NCBI GenBank assembly: GCA_963545565.1
Contig: CAUUJV010000013.1
Coordinates: forward strand, 1 to 44,264
Direction of reading: 5' to 3'
Source: CAUUJV01 sp963545565
GTDB lineage: Bacteria > Actinomycetota > Actinomycetes > Actinomycetales > Bifidobacteriaceae
Length of the DNA: 44,264 nucleotides
A model generated the notes under the pieces. It was not told the DNA's origin. It worked only from the letters and a program-made list of their open reading frames with translations, and did not search any database. A program made the translations under genes and the position numbers. Below, piece by piece: positions 1 through 7,668 of this stretch (position 1 is the stretch's first letter; every line of letters starts with the position of its first letter).

Positions 1-686
1 TCAGCATTTGACTCAGCATTTGAATTAGGTTCGCTCGCAGACTCAGAATCATGCGTAGCCAAATTTGCAACAACATCCCAATAAGCAGTGCGTACAAAGG
101 TCATACGCTCGCGTTCACGCTCTACTATCAAACGGGTTGCCACAGACTGCACACGGCCAGCAGAAAGGCCTGGCCCCACTTTGCGCCACAACACTGGTGA
201 AAGCTCATACCCATAAAGGCGATCAAGAACTCGGCGAGTTTCCTGAGCGTCGACCATATTCCCATCTACTTCGCGAGTTTTCTCCAAAGAACTATTGATA
301 GCCTTCTTCGTAATCTCGTGGAAAACCATGCGCTTTACAGGCACTTTAGGCTTGAGTGTTTGCACCAGATGCCACGCAATCGCCTCACCCTCGCGGTCCT
401 CATCAGTTGCCAGATATAGCTCGTCAGCGTCTTTCAACGCTTTACGGAGCTCAGTAACGGTTTTCTTCTTATCAGAGCCAACAATGTAGTAGGGGCGGAA
501 ACCATCTTCAACGTCTACGCCAAATTTGCCGTATTTTTTCTTATCATCTGCAGGGATTTGCGAAGGCTGAGCTAAATCGCGAATATGCCCAACAGAAGCC
601 ATCACAGTGTATCCATCACCCAAGTACCCGCCAATCTTGCGAGCCTTTGTTGGTGATTCGACAATAACTAGTTTTTTACCAGTCAT
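1..686 (-). CDS. topA: DNA topoisomerase I, N-terminal part (cut by window edge)
   Basis: This is the N-terminal 228 codons of type IA topoisomerase, which relaxes negative supercoils through a transient 5'-phosphotyrosine break. The frame opens with ATG at 684-686 and stays open to base 1, so the gene continues beyond the window. The Toprim domain is clear: the start reads KKLVIVESPTKARKIGGYLG, followed by the acidic motif ATDEDREGEAIAWHL near residue 95 and the FHEITKKAI segment. The stretch DRLYGYELSPVLWRKV and SAGRVQSVATRL leads towards the gate domain. The catalytic Tyr lies outside the window. It is downstream of the PAP2 gene on the same strand, with a 108-bp gap. Identity is very secure from the Toprim motifs. 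Confidence 0.95.
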   Translation of the reverse strand, partial: MTGKKLVIVESPTKARKIGGYLGDGYTVMASVGHIRDLAQPSQIPADDKKKYGKFGVDVEDGFRPYYIVGSDKKKTVTELRKALKDADELYLATDEDREGEAIAWHLVQTLKPKVPVKRMVFHEITKKAINSSLEKTREVDGNMVDAQETRRVLDRLYGYELSPVLWRKVGPGLSAGRVQSVATRLIVERERERMTFVRTAYWDVVANLATHDSESASEPNSNAESNA

Positions 687-794
687 CAGCTCCCCTTCTT
701 CTGTTGACGCCCATAGAAGTATAAGTTGAATATTACGACTATTATTTGTTTCTCTATATTTGTTTCTCTATTATTTCTTTGTTATTGCGCTATA

Positions 795-1778
795 TTACTC
801 GCGCGGTGGCTGCGGCGGTGCACCAATCAAACCAATTGCGCTGAGCGGAGCAGCGGTTAACTGCCGATATGCCCCTATAAGACCAAACACCAGTAATGCG
901 GAACCACCAACCATTGCGATAGTTGCAGCGTTAGCACTCGAAGTTGCCCAAGTGGAATGGTATTCAATATAATCCCACAACTGCCACAAAATATACCCGG
1001 CGTAAGCCCAGCACAGCAGACCCCCAGTAATCATGGCTGCGCATATTACCTGGAGAGTTGGGCTTGAAGCACGCGTACCAGGCTCATCCATACCGCTTTT
1101 GCGAGTGAAAGCCAATGCGATCATGGCAAACCCACCTACGAGGAAGATTGCCATAATAACGTCAGTCGGCCTATGCCAGCGGTCTGCAATAACCACCACC
1201 CCAACAGTTGTTGTTAAAACTGCTCCAAGCAAAGCACTTATTCCTCGTAGAACACGTGACGCAGCAAGCACAAATGCAATCGTTGCAAAAGTAATCAGAG
1301 CAGTATGCCCCGATGGTGCCGAATTCGCAGGATCTTCAAGACTGCTATCAATAACCGGTCGCACGAGCATACGCTTTAGCAACCAAGCTGAGCCGAAAGC
1401 CACAGCAAGGAATACCACAATTTGCGCCGCCAAAAAACGCCTTTTACGAATCAAAGCCACAACTACAGCGGCAACCATAAGAACCGTTGAAAAACCAATA
1501 ACCACGTACGACTGAGACGCAAGAGTATAAACAATGTTGTTGTCTTGAACAGTTTCTCGCATCTGCGCCCACACCCAATTGTCATACTGCTGTCCTCTAT
1601 TAGTGCGCACACCGCAGCAAAAAGTGATAGCTGCCGCACAAAGCAAAAGCATGCCAAGTATTGCTGCAGAAATGACGGTGCTCGTACGCGGATGCGTCAA
1701 TAGTTTCTCATCATCATTGTGTTGACTATTACGGTCTTCCTCAATGTGCAGTTCTTCAGGCGTCTTAAAGTCTGTCAT
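795..1778 (-). CDS. PAP2-superfamily membrane phosphatase
   Basis: A 327-residue membrane protein with about six hydrophobic segments after a 35-residue charged cytoplasmic start. PAP2-type signatures are visible: KRMLVRP (residues 135-141), PSGH (155-158) and DRWHRPTD (199-206, His then Asp). PAP2 enzymes remove phosphate from lipid phosphates such as phosphatidic acid or undecaprenyl pyrophosphate on the outer membrane face. The first motif has only four residues between Lys and Arg-Pro, where the classical motif has six, and the third motif lacks the usual Ser-Arg six to seven residues before His. The exact substrate cannot be read. The start is ATG at 1776-1778. It sits between a surface protein and topA on the same strand. 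Confidence 0.85.
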   Translation of the reverse strand: MTDFKTPEELHIEEDRNSQHNDDEKLLTHPRTSTVISAAILGMLLLCAAAITFCCGVRTNRGQQYDNWVWAQMRETVQDNNIVYTLASQSYVVIGFSTVLMVAAVVVALIRKRRFLAAQIVVFLAVAFGSAWLLKRMLVRPVIDSSLEDPANSAPSGHTALITFATIAFVLAASRVLRGISALLGAVLTTTVGVVVIADRWHRPTDVIMAIFLVGGFAMIALAFTRKSGMDEPGTRASSPTLQVICAAMITGGLLCWAYAGYILWQLWDYIEYHSTWATSSANAATIAMVGGSALLVFGLIGAYRQLTAAPLSAIGLIGAPPQPPRE

Positions 1779-1887
1779 ACTTTGACTCTAAACGACTTCA
1801 TGTGTTCTTCGTTCTTTTCAGCTTAAAGTGTTCTGTATTTTCACTTCATACTTACAAAGGACTCATATGAGATGCATAACTATGCAA

Positions 1888-1917
1888 ATGGGAGCAACTA
1901 TTCCTAGTCGCTCCCAT
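1888..1917 (-). terminator. Hairpin after the 620-residue surface-protein gene
   Basis: An 11-bp inverted repeat (ATGGGAGCAAC at 1888-1898 against GTCGCTCCCAT at 1907-1917, with one G-T pair) lies 26 bases downstream of the surface-protein stop. On the minus strand it is followed by only a weak T-rich stretch. It is probably a terminator. Confidence 0.6.
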
Positions 1918-1942
1918 ATACAATTAGATAATTGTATTATTC

Positions 1943-3805
1943 TTAGTTTTCGTCTTTCTTGACTACTCGCAGAGTTACCAATCCAATTCCTAACAGAGTG
2001 ATTGCAAAAATTGCAACTCCAGTAATTATTGTTCCTGTCTTTGCCAAGGCCGAAGAGGTTGCAGGACTATTAGTTTTTACCGCAGTCTTTGTTGTGCTGG
2101 AATTACTACTATTATTGCTGCTATTACCACTAGAACTATCATTAGAAGACTTAGGCTTCACAGTAATAGTGAAGGTGATTGATGAAGTGTTTCCAGAAGC
2201 ATCGGTAGCAGTGACTGTAACAGTGTAAGCTCCAATAGTTGTAGGAGTTCCGCTAATTACACCAGTAGAAGAGTCATAATTCACACCATCAGGCAAACCA
2301 GTAACAGTAACCGTTGTAGAACCAGAATTATCAGTAGCATTTACCGTGATAGGAGCAATAGAATCCTCTATAGTAATTGTCTGATTATCAACATCAGCAA
2401 TGGCTGGTTTCTGAGCATCAAGAACTGTGACGTGAACAGTTTTGGTCACAGACTCGCCTTTATTAGGAGTGTAAGTATACGTTACTGGATAAACGCCTGC
2501 GGTTGTTGTGTCAACAGCAGATGTATCAACACTTACGCGAGAGTCACTCAGCCCCAAATTATCTGTGCTGTTATACGCGTGAATCCAGTCTAAAGTATCG
2601 CCTGCACTGTAAGAATCTCCTACATGAATTGTGATGTCATGTGCTTCGATGTACTGATAAATCTCGGCATAAAGAATATCAGGATTTGATTTGCTGTTTA
2701 TCAGCTTGCCAGCAGAATCTCGAATTGTCACACCATTTCCATTGGTCTGATATGCATAGATATCAGAAAGCAAATCAGTGTCATCTATTTTCGGGTGCGT
2801 CAAATTATTAACAGACCAACCGCTTCCTACCAATGCATCCTTGATTCTTGCAGTTCTTAAGTAGTAGAGCGTACCACCTGTATAAAGTGCTGTATCGTTC
2901 GAGCCTTCATCCATGAATGTGCTCTGAACTCCTGCAAAATTGGTATAGTGTTCAGCCCTATTTACATTCTCAGTTATAAAATCTGAAGCAGTCATCGTTG
3001 GCATAAGAGCCTGAATGTCATCTGGCACAGTAGAATATGTGCCATCAGAATTTCGCACTGTTGCAAGATACTGTTTTGTCGAGCTGAGATAATCAGCACC
3101 AGAAGAATTCAAAACACGGTTAGAAAAACGAGCGTACGCAGAGAGTTGGTTACTAAGTTTTTTAGAGGTTACTACCACACTGTTTACTGAAAAGTCCGTT
3201 TCTGTAACCTTGGCATAAGAAACACTCCACCCACCATTGGAGGTATCAAGGGTAGACGCATTAGATAATGTCATGGGAATGGTAACAACCAAAGTTTCTC
3301 CTGCTGCGAGCGTTCCCGAGACCCGCACAGCAGTATTATTAGTGTTAGCAAAAGACACTGTAGCGTTTACTGAACCAGATGCAGAAATTGTGCCATCAGC
3401 CTTAACAACTGGGACATACTCTTTATCCTTCCTGCGATTCGCCTCAGGAAGATTATAGAGCCCACTGATAGTAGTACTTGAACTGCTTGTGTTTGAAATA
3501 GTAATCGCCACATTCAGTGACGCCATCTGATCAATATCAATAATTGACGAATGTTTAAAACCGGTGGAATAGCTTCCACCATTAGCGTACGTGGTCGCGT
3601 AATTTGTTTCGTATGTTTTGCCGTCTTTACCTGTTACAGAATAACGAAGCGCACGACTAACTCCCCCCCCCACGACAGGTGAAGTATTAGGTGCAGTACC
3701 GTTATACACTGCAGCTGTCTGAGACGTCTGCGCGTAGGCGGAATCTGGCAAACCTGCAAATAGGAGACCTATAAGCGCAAGCATAATCATGAAAAGCACA
3801 AACAC
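1943..3805 (-). CDS. LAKTG-anchored surface protein with Ig-like domains; likely phase-variable
   Basis: A 620-residue wall-anchored protein. It has a hydrophobic signal sequence ending DSAYA-Q (residues 21-26), a long beta-rich N-terminal region of unknown family, and a Big_3-like Ig domain (about 400-475: GDSYSAGDTLDWI, ending SVTKTVHVTVLDA). A second Ig-like (He_PIG-like) domain follows (about 475-555: GLPDGVNYDSSTGVISGTP), then a Ser/Asn-rich linker, and the sortase signal LAKTG (587-591), a TM helix and KKDEN. A C9 run on the + strand (3663-3671) encodes Gly46-Gly48. The 5' end is odd: the frame can open only with GTG at 3803-3805 or ATG at 3788-3790, neither with a clear ribosome binding site and giving a signal peptide without its basic n-region. 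The well-spaced AGGAG lies before TTG at 3853-3855, one base out of frame across a T8 tract. The role, probably adhesion, is inferred. Confidence 0.88.
   Translation of the reverse strand: MFVLFMIMLALIGLLFAGLPDSAYAQTSQTAAVYNGTAPNTSPVVGGGVSRALRYSVTGKDGKTYETNYATTYANGGSYSTGFKHSSIIDIDQMASLNVAITISNTSSSSTTISGLYNLPEANRRKDKEYVPVVKADGTISASGSVNATVSFANTNNTAVRVSGTLAAGETLVVTIPMTLSNASTLDTSNGGWSVSYAKVTETDFSVNSVVVTSKKLSNQLSAYARFSNRVLNSSGADYLSSTKQYLATVRNSDGTYSTVPDDIQALMPTMTASDFITENVNRAEHYTNFAGVQSTFMDEGSNDTALYTGGTLYYLRTARIKDALVGSGWSVNNLTHPKIDDTDLLSDIYAYQTNGNGVTIRDSAGKLINSKSNPDILYAEIYQYIEAHDITIHVGDSYSAGDTLDWIHAYNSTDNLGLSDSRVSVDTSAVDTTTAGVYPVTYTYTPNKGESVTKTVHVTVLDAQKPAIADVDNQTITIEDSIAPITVNATDNSGSTTVTVTGLPDGVNYDSSTGVISGTPTTIGAYTVTVTATDASGNTSSITFTITVKPKSSNDSSSGNSSNNSSNSSTTKTAVKTNSPATSSALAKTGTIITGVAIFAITLLGIGLVTLRVVKKDEN
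3663..3671. repeat. C9/G9 homopolymer tract inside the surface-protein gene
   Basis: Nine consecutive C on the + strand, which read as G9 in the coding strand. The tract lies just after the signal peptide. With nine G the frame is open. Ten G gives AGT-TAG directly after the tract, and eight G gives TAA about ten codons later. Confidence 0.95.
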
Positions 3806-3835
3806 TCGTCTCTCAGAACTACTTCGAGTATTAGC

Positions 3836-3843
3836 AAAAAAAA
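3836..3843. repeat. A8/T8 tract at the 5' end of the surface-protein gene
   Basis: Eight A on the + strand, T8 in the coding strand. It lies between TTG (3853-3855, preceded by AGGAG six bases upstream) and the signal-peptide frame. With T8 the TTG reads into a stop after 22 codons (TGA overlapping ATG at 3788-3790). With T9 it would run in frame into the signal peptide and add a basic n-region containing RSK and ERR. Confidence 0.9.
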
Positions 3844-3981
3844 CTTGGATCTCAAGGAACTCTCCTCTCTCCTATATACATTAGAAATCCTATTCTCTTA
3901 AGAATAACCTCCACGATAGAAAATTTGTCACTATGACATTTTTTCTTCAATAAATTGAGATAAATTTTAGTTGTTTAATAC

Positions 3982-4006
3982 AAAAAAGCTACTTCCCGAT
4001 AAGTAG
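3982..4006 (-). terminator. Rho-independent terminator of the 1036-residue surface-protein gene
   Basis: On the minus strand a CTACTT/AAGTAG stem with a six-base loop is followed by C and a T6 run. It is about 75 bases past the stop codon. A second outer pairing (AAGCTGCTT with AAGTAGCTT) may extend it. Confidence 0.75.
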
Positions 4007-4079
4007 ATAAAAAGAATCTACATCTCAGAAAGCAGCTTATTAAGGCAATAGCTTCAGTTTAGGTTATCTATTTGCGTAA

Positions 4080-7000
4080 TTATGCACGCTTTTTGCGTGA
4101 GATAGCTAATCCTGCACCTGCAGCAAGCATCAATACCATTGCTAGCATGATGGCTGCAATATTTGCGCCAGTCTTGGCAAGCTTTGCCTTATTTGACTCA
4201 GCTTGTGTTTTCACTGGCTGCTTTGGAGCAGCTGGTGTTGTAGGGGTAACTGGATTAACCGGCTTAACTGGTGTAGCAGCTGCCTTATAGCGCACGGTGA
4301 AGTTAATGCCATCAGGGTTTACTGCATCTGACTCGTCATCTTTTTGGTGACCTGTCCATTCAAAAGCGAATGGAATGGTGTGAGTTCCCAAAGTTGCCTT
4401 TGCGCTAAAGGTTCCCGACACAGTTCCAGTAACCGTGTAATTGGTATTCGCTGTAGAACTACTTGTAAAGCCTACTCCAGGAACATTTACGCGAAGGTCA
4501 TCATCCAAGCCTGCAATAATGTCGCTAAGAATCTTGTAGTTAGTTACAGACGTTGGGTCTTTAAGTGAGAAATGAACCGTAACGGTCTGTCCGTCAAAAC
4601 TCGTTCGAGTGGAATCGATAACAAATCCTGGAGCTCCAACCAAGGCGATGTCTTTAACATTCGTATTTGTAAATGCCATCCCTTCTGGAAGAGTGAGCGT
4701 TGCGGTAAATCCGTAGTCCACACTGCTTAATGCAATATTTTCGAAACTTGCGGAGGATTGAGAATACTGGGTTTCAATTGCCTTCATCTGCTTTTTGATT
4801 GCATCGCTCACGTGAAGCACACCAGAAAGCGTCAAAGTAGAGTCTTTACTATCCGCTTCGTACACCTGGGTGTGCTCAGTTTCGTAGGTGGTTCCAGTCT
4901 TTACTGCAATATCTGCTGGAAGATTTGTTTGCTCTGCTTCGTAGTACCCTGCTGTAAAAGTAATCTTACTGGTATCGTCAGGAGCAATAGCGTCTGCACC
5001 ATTAGCAGTCTGAACTCCATTCCACACAAAGGAGAATGGAATAACATTACCGTTCATTTCGGCTGTTGCACTGAAGGTTCCAGTTACAGTTCCAGTAACC
5101 GTGTATGCATTGCGTGCTGTGGCACTATCTGCGAAACCAATCTGAGGAACATTAACATACAAGTTGTCGTCAAGAGCCTGAATTGCCTTGCTCAGATCTT
5201 CATATGTTGTGATTGAAGAAGCATCTTTCAGGACGAAATGAACAGTGACCGTTTGCCCATTGAAGCTTGTCTGGTCTGGATCAATCATGAAGTTCGAAGC
5301 ACCGTCTAACGTAATGTCGCTAGTCTTCACATCATTGAATGTCATTCCGGAAGGTAGCGTCAATGTTGCAGTGAAGCCAAAACGAACTGCACTCAAATCA
5401 ATCTTAGGAAAATCAGACCCAGTTTTGTTGTACTGCTTTTCAATAGCCGCCATCTGGTCTTTAACAGTCTTCGATCCTACTACACCAGACAGCGTGAAAG
5501 TAGAGTTCTTACCCTTAACGAAGTAAATTTCGTTGTGCTCAGTTTCATGATTTGAACCGGTTACAATGTCCGCATCCAAATTTGTTGACGCAGGGCTGAC
5601 GTATTGAACCGATAGCGCGATTGATTGAGGATTCACGCTATCGCTTCCAGCTGCTTGCTGGCTACTCGTCCAGTCAAACAAGAAATCGTGAGAGGTTGTA
5701 GCATCAGCAATGGTTGCTGTGCCACTGAAAGTTCCTGAAGTTGTGCCAACAATCGTGTAATTAGTATCCGCAGCAGCATTATCAGCAAAGCGAATATCTT
5801 TGATAGTGGTGTACAGGGTTCCTTGCTGAGCACCTTTAACAGTTGATGTGTAATTCTTAATTGCGTCAACCGTGTCTTTAAGCTGCTTAAAAGTAGTGAT
5901 TGAATTAGCATCCGCAAGCGTGAGAGTAACGGTTGCAGTTTGCCCATTAATCGTAGTGCTATCAACTTTGAATCCAGATGGCCCTTCAAAGCTTGCAGTT
6001 TGATTCATGGTGCCAAACTTCAAACCTTCAGGGAGTGTCAAAGTAGAAGTGAACTTAAACTGCACGTTACTGAGCTTGATGTTGCTCCATGTGCTTGAGT
6101 TCTGATTGAAATTATCGGAGACTTTCTCCATCTGCTTAGAAACAGAGTCGCCTACATGCAAGGCGCCTGTAACGTCGAAACTGGAGTCCTTGCTACTTGC
6201 CTTCAGAGGAGATGTTGCAGTGCTGCGAGTAGAACCGTCTACCGAACCAAGCAAATCAGCCTCAATATTTGTGCTACCAGTGGTGGATTTAGAGACTTCT
6301 TTGAAAACATATGTCTTCGTATTCCCGTCACTGGAAACTGAAGAACTTACATATTCATAGCCATCAATCGTACCCTGTTCAGCGAAATCAGTGCCCGTAA
6401 CAGAAGCCTTTAATTCTGCTCCGGATTCATCAACCCACTTTGTGGTCTTCTTAACTTCTGGTTTAGGGAAGCAGTCTACCATGCCATCAGCAAAGTTAAG
6501 AGTTGCAGTGTCAGAAGAATAAACCCTTTTTGTAAAGGCATACCAATTTCCAGAAGTATGGAATTCAAAATTGCCGCTTCCTGTAATCGATTCACTATCA
6601 TACTTGGCAGCATCTGTTTGACTTGTGGCTGTCACCGAGTAAGGCACAGAAATCGTGATTTTATGATTATTAGAGTCTGTCATATCAGACTGATAAGCCT
6701 TGTAAACACCAGCCCAATTTTGGTCGATGAGCTTTAATTTAAACGTAACAACATTGCCACTCGTTGAGTAAGACAAGCCTGAGTTGGGAAACATCGCTGA
6801 AGCGCTCGCCATAGAAATATTTCCAAGAGTCACTGCTTCCGGGAAAGTAAGCGAGTACTCGATGTATGCAATCTTATTCTTTCCATCTTTACCATGTGGA
6901 TACCAGCCATTATCAGCTGCATTTTTCATGTCGCTTTCATACGCAGACATCACTGTTGCAATAGGAACATCCATGGTGACAGTTCCGTTATATGTGGAAC

Positions 7001-7190
7001 TTTTCTGGTCTGCAGCACACTGAACACTGCCGCTTTGGGTAACATACTGTGCAATAGCTAATGTGCCGTCGGCTGCATTAGCTGTCTGCGGAATCGTGGC
7101 AATGACGCCACCGGCAAAAAGCACTGCAATCGCAGCAAAAATGGCGGTAACAATTCCGCCTATACTGCGATTATTTCGCATTCTTCTCAT
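4080..7190 (-). CDS. Large LAKTG-anchored surface protein with three long repeats
   Basis: A 1036-residue wall-anchored protein. Order: signal peptide with basic start and cleavage near TANA-AD (about 40); a beta-rich N-terminal domain to about 245; a MucBP-like segment beginning KKTTKWVDESGAELK; three homologous repeats of about 215 residues (about 305-525, 527-745, 746-965); a Pro/Lys linker; LAKTG (1004-1008), a TM helix and RKKRA. Each repeat carries LTLPxGMxF, then NGQTVTVHF or a variant, then SxTxY, then YTVTGTVxGTFSA. Repeats two and three are most alike. I do not recognise the repeat family; tandem beta modules on a sortase-anchored protein suggest a stalk-like adhesin, which is inference. 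ATG at 7188-7190 was chosen because a stop lies in frame just upstream; the ribosome binding site is weak. A G9 tract lies 135 bases upstream. Confidence 0.9.
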   Translation of the reverse strand: MRRMRNNRSIGGIVTAIFAAIAVLFAGGVIATIPQTANAADGTLAIAQYVTQSGSVQCAADQKSSTYNGTVTMDVPIATVMSAYESDMKNAADNGWYPHGKDGKNKIAYIEYSLTFPEAVTLGNISMASASAMFPNSGLSYSTSGNVVTFKLKLIDQNWAGVYKAYQSDMTDSNNHKITISVPYSVTATSQTDAAKYDSESITGSGNFEFHTSGNWYAFTKRVYSSDTATLNFADGMVDCFPKPEVKKTTKWVDESGAELKASVTGTDFAEQGTIDGYEYVSSSVSSDGNTKTYVFKEVSKSTTGSTNIEADLLGSVDGSTRSTATSPLKASSKDSSFDVTGALHVGDSVSKQMEKVSDNFNQNSSTWSNIKLSNVQFKFTSTLTLPEGLKFGTMNQTASFEGPSGFKVDSTTINGQTATVTLTLADANSITTFKQLKDTVDAIKNYTSTVKGAQQGTLYTTIKDIRFADNAAADTNYTIVGTTSGTFSGTATIADATTSHDFLFDWTSSQQAAGSDSVNPQSIALSVQYVSPASTNLDADIVTGSNHETEHNEIYFVKGKNSTFTLSGVVGSKTVKDQMAAIEKQYNKTGSDFPKIDLSAVRFGFTATLTLPSGMTFNDVKTSDITLDGASNFMIDPDQTSFNGQTVTVHFVLKDASSITTYEDLSKAIQALDDNLYVNVPQIGFADSATARNAYTVTGTVTGTFSATAEMNGNVIPFSFVWNGVQTANGADAIAPDDTSKITFTAGYYEAEQTNLPADIAVKTGTTYETEHTQVYEADSKDSTLTLSGVLHVSDAIKKQMKAIETQYSQSSASFENIALSSVDYGFTATLTLPEGMAFTNTNVKDIALVGAPGFVIDSTRTSFDGQTVTVHFSLKDPTSVTNYKILSDIIAGLDDDLRVNVPGVGFTSSSTANTNYTVTGTVSGTFSAKATLGTHTIPFAFEWTGHQKDDESDAVNPDGINFTVRYKAAATPVKPVNPVTPTTPAAPKQPVKTQAESNKAKLAKTGANIAAIMLAMVLMLAAGAGLAISRKKRA

Positions 7191-7460
7191 TTCTTTATTT
7201 TCTTTCTCTCAATTATCAACTGCGCATATAGCGCGAGTCTGAAGCCATAAGCAGCGCAGCTATGGCGTTGTGCAAATACAGTTCACACGTAGTCAAAGTG
7301 TGGACATGTGCCCTCACTTTAGTCGGGGGGGGGAATTCTCCTTTTAATGATAAGGAGTCTTGTTCTATCTACTACTCTTCAAAAGCACAACATACGGAAG
7401 AATGATATTTATGTGAATCGGTATTTCTAAGTAAGAATCTGCTAGACCACAAAAAAATAA
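7191..7460. other. Upstream region of the large surface-protein gene
   Basis: No coding region is visible here. The region holds the G9 tract (7325-7333), short GC-rich inverted repeats on the minus strand (GCCATA with TATGGC, and GCGC flanking TATAT) and the T-rich end of the SRP RNA gene. A promoter for the surface gene must lie here, but I cannot fix its boxes. One candidate places the tract between TTAAAA and ACTAAA as the -35/-10 spacer. Confidence 0.5.
7325..7333. repeat. G9 homopolymer tract upstream of the large surface-protein gene
   Basis: Nine consecutive G on the + strand (C9 on the coding strand), 135 bases upstream of the ATG at 7190. It is outside any reading frame I can support, so an effect would be on transcription or on the leader. 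Confidence 0.95.
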
Positions 7461-7462
7461 AA

Positions 7463-7548
7463 ACTCCTACGCACCCGTCAGAGGCCACTTACCCTTGCTG
7501 CATTCCTGCCCTGGGGGGATTCGGTGACGTAACGCCACATAGGAGCTT
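7463..7548 (-). ncRNA. ffs: Signal recognition particle RNA (4.5S, small bacterial type)
   Basis: Read on the minus strand, a terminal stem CTCCTA/TAGGAG closes the RNA. The apical part has the conserved SRP features: CCCAGGGCAGGAATGCAGC with a GGAA tetraloop and the symmetric loop, then AAGGGTAAG, the form usual in Actinobacteria. This RNA binds Ffh and directs nascent membrane and secreted proteins to the translocon. The 3' end runs straight into a T-rich tract that serves as terminator. Its length of about 85 nt fits the small Alu-less type. Ends are set from the closing stem and are accurate to a few bases. Confidence 0.92.
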
Positions 7549-7553
7549 TTCCC

Positions 7554-7582
7554 AGTATACACAAACATGCGAAAGCGTCCAG
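7554..7582 (-). promoter_or_regulatory. Promoter of the SRP RNA gene
   Basis: On the minus strand CTGGAC (7577-7582) and TATACT (7554-7559) are separated by 17 bases and end about 6 bases before the RNA. The -35 box lies within one arm of the terminator hairpin of the upstream gene. Confidence 0.7.
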
Positions 7583-7606
7583 CCCGCGTATGCCGCAAGC
7601 TGGACG
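7576..7606 (-). terminator. Hairpin after the GT39 gene
   Basis: A perfect 8-bp stem CGTCCAGC/GCTGGACG with a 15-base loop lies about 65 bases past the GT39 stop. The T tract is poor, so termination may be weak. Confidence 0.55.
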
Positions 7607-7668
7607 TTCTCGCTATATTCCTACCAATCGAGTTTTTTGTTCACCTATTTGTTCACTACTTTCACTGC

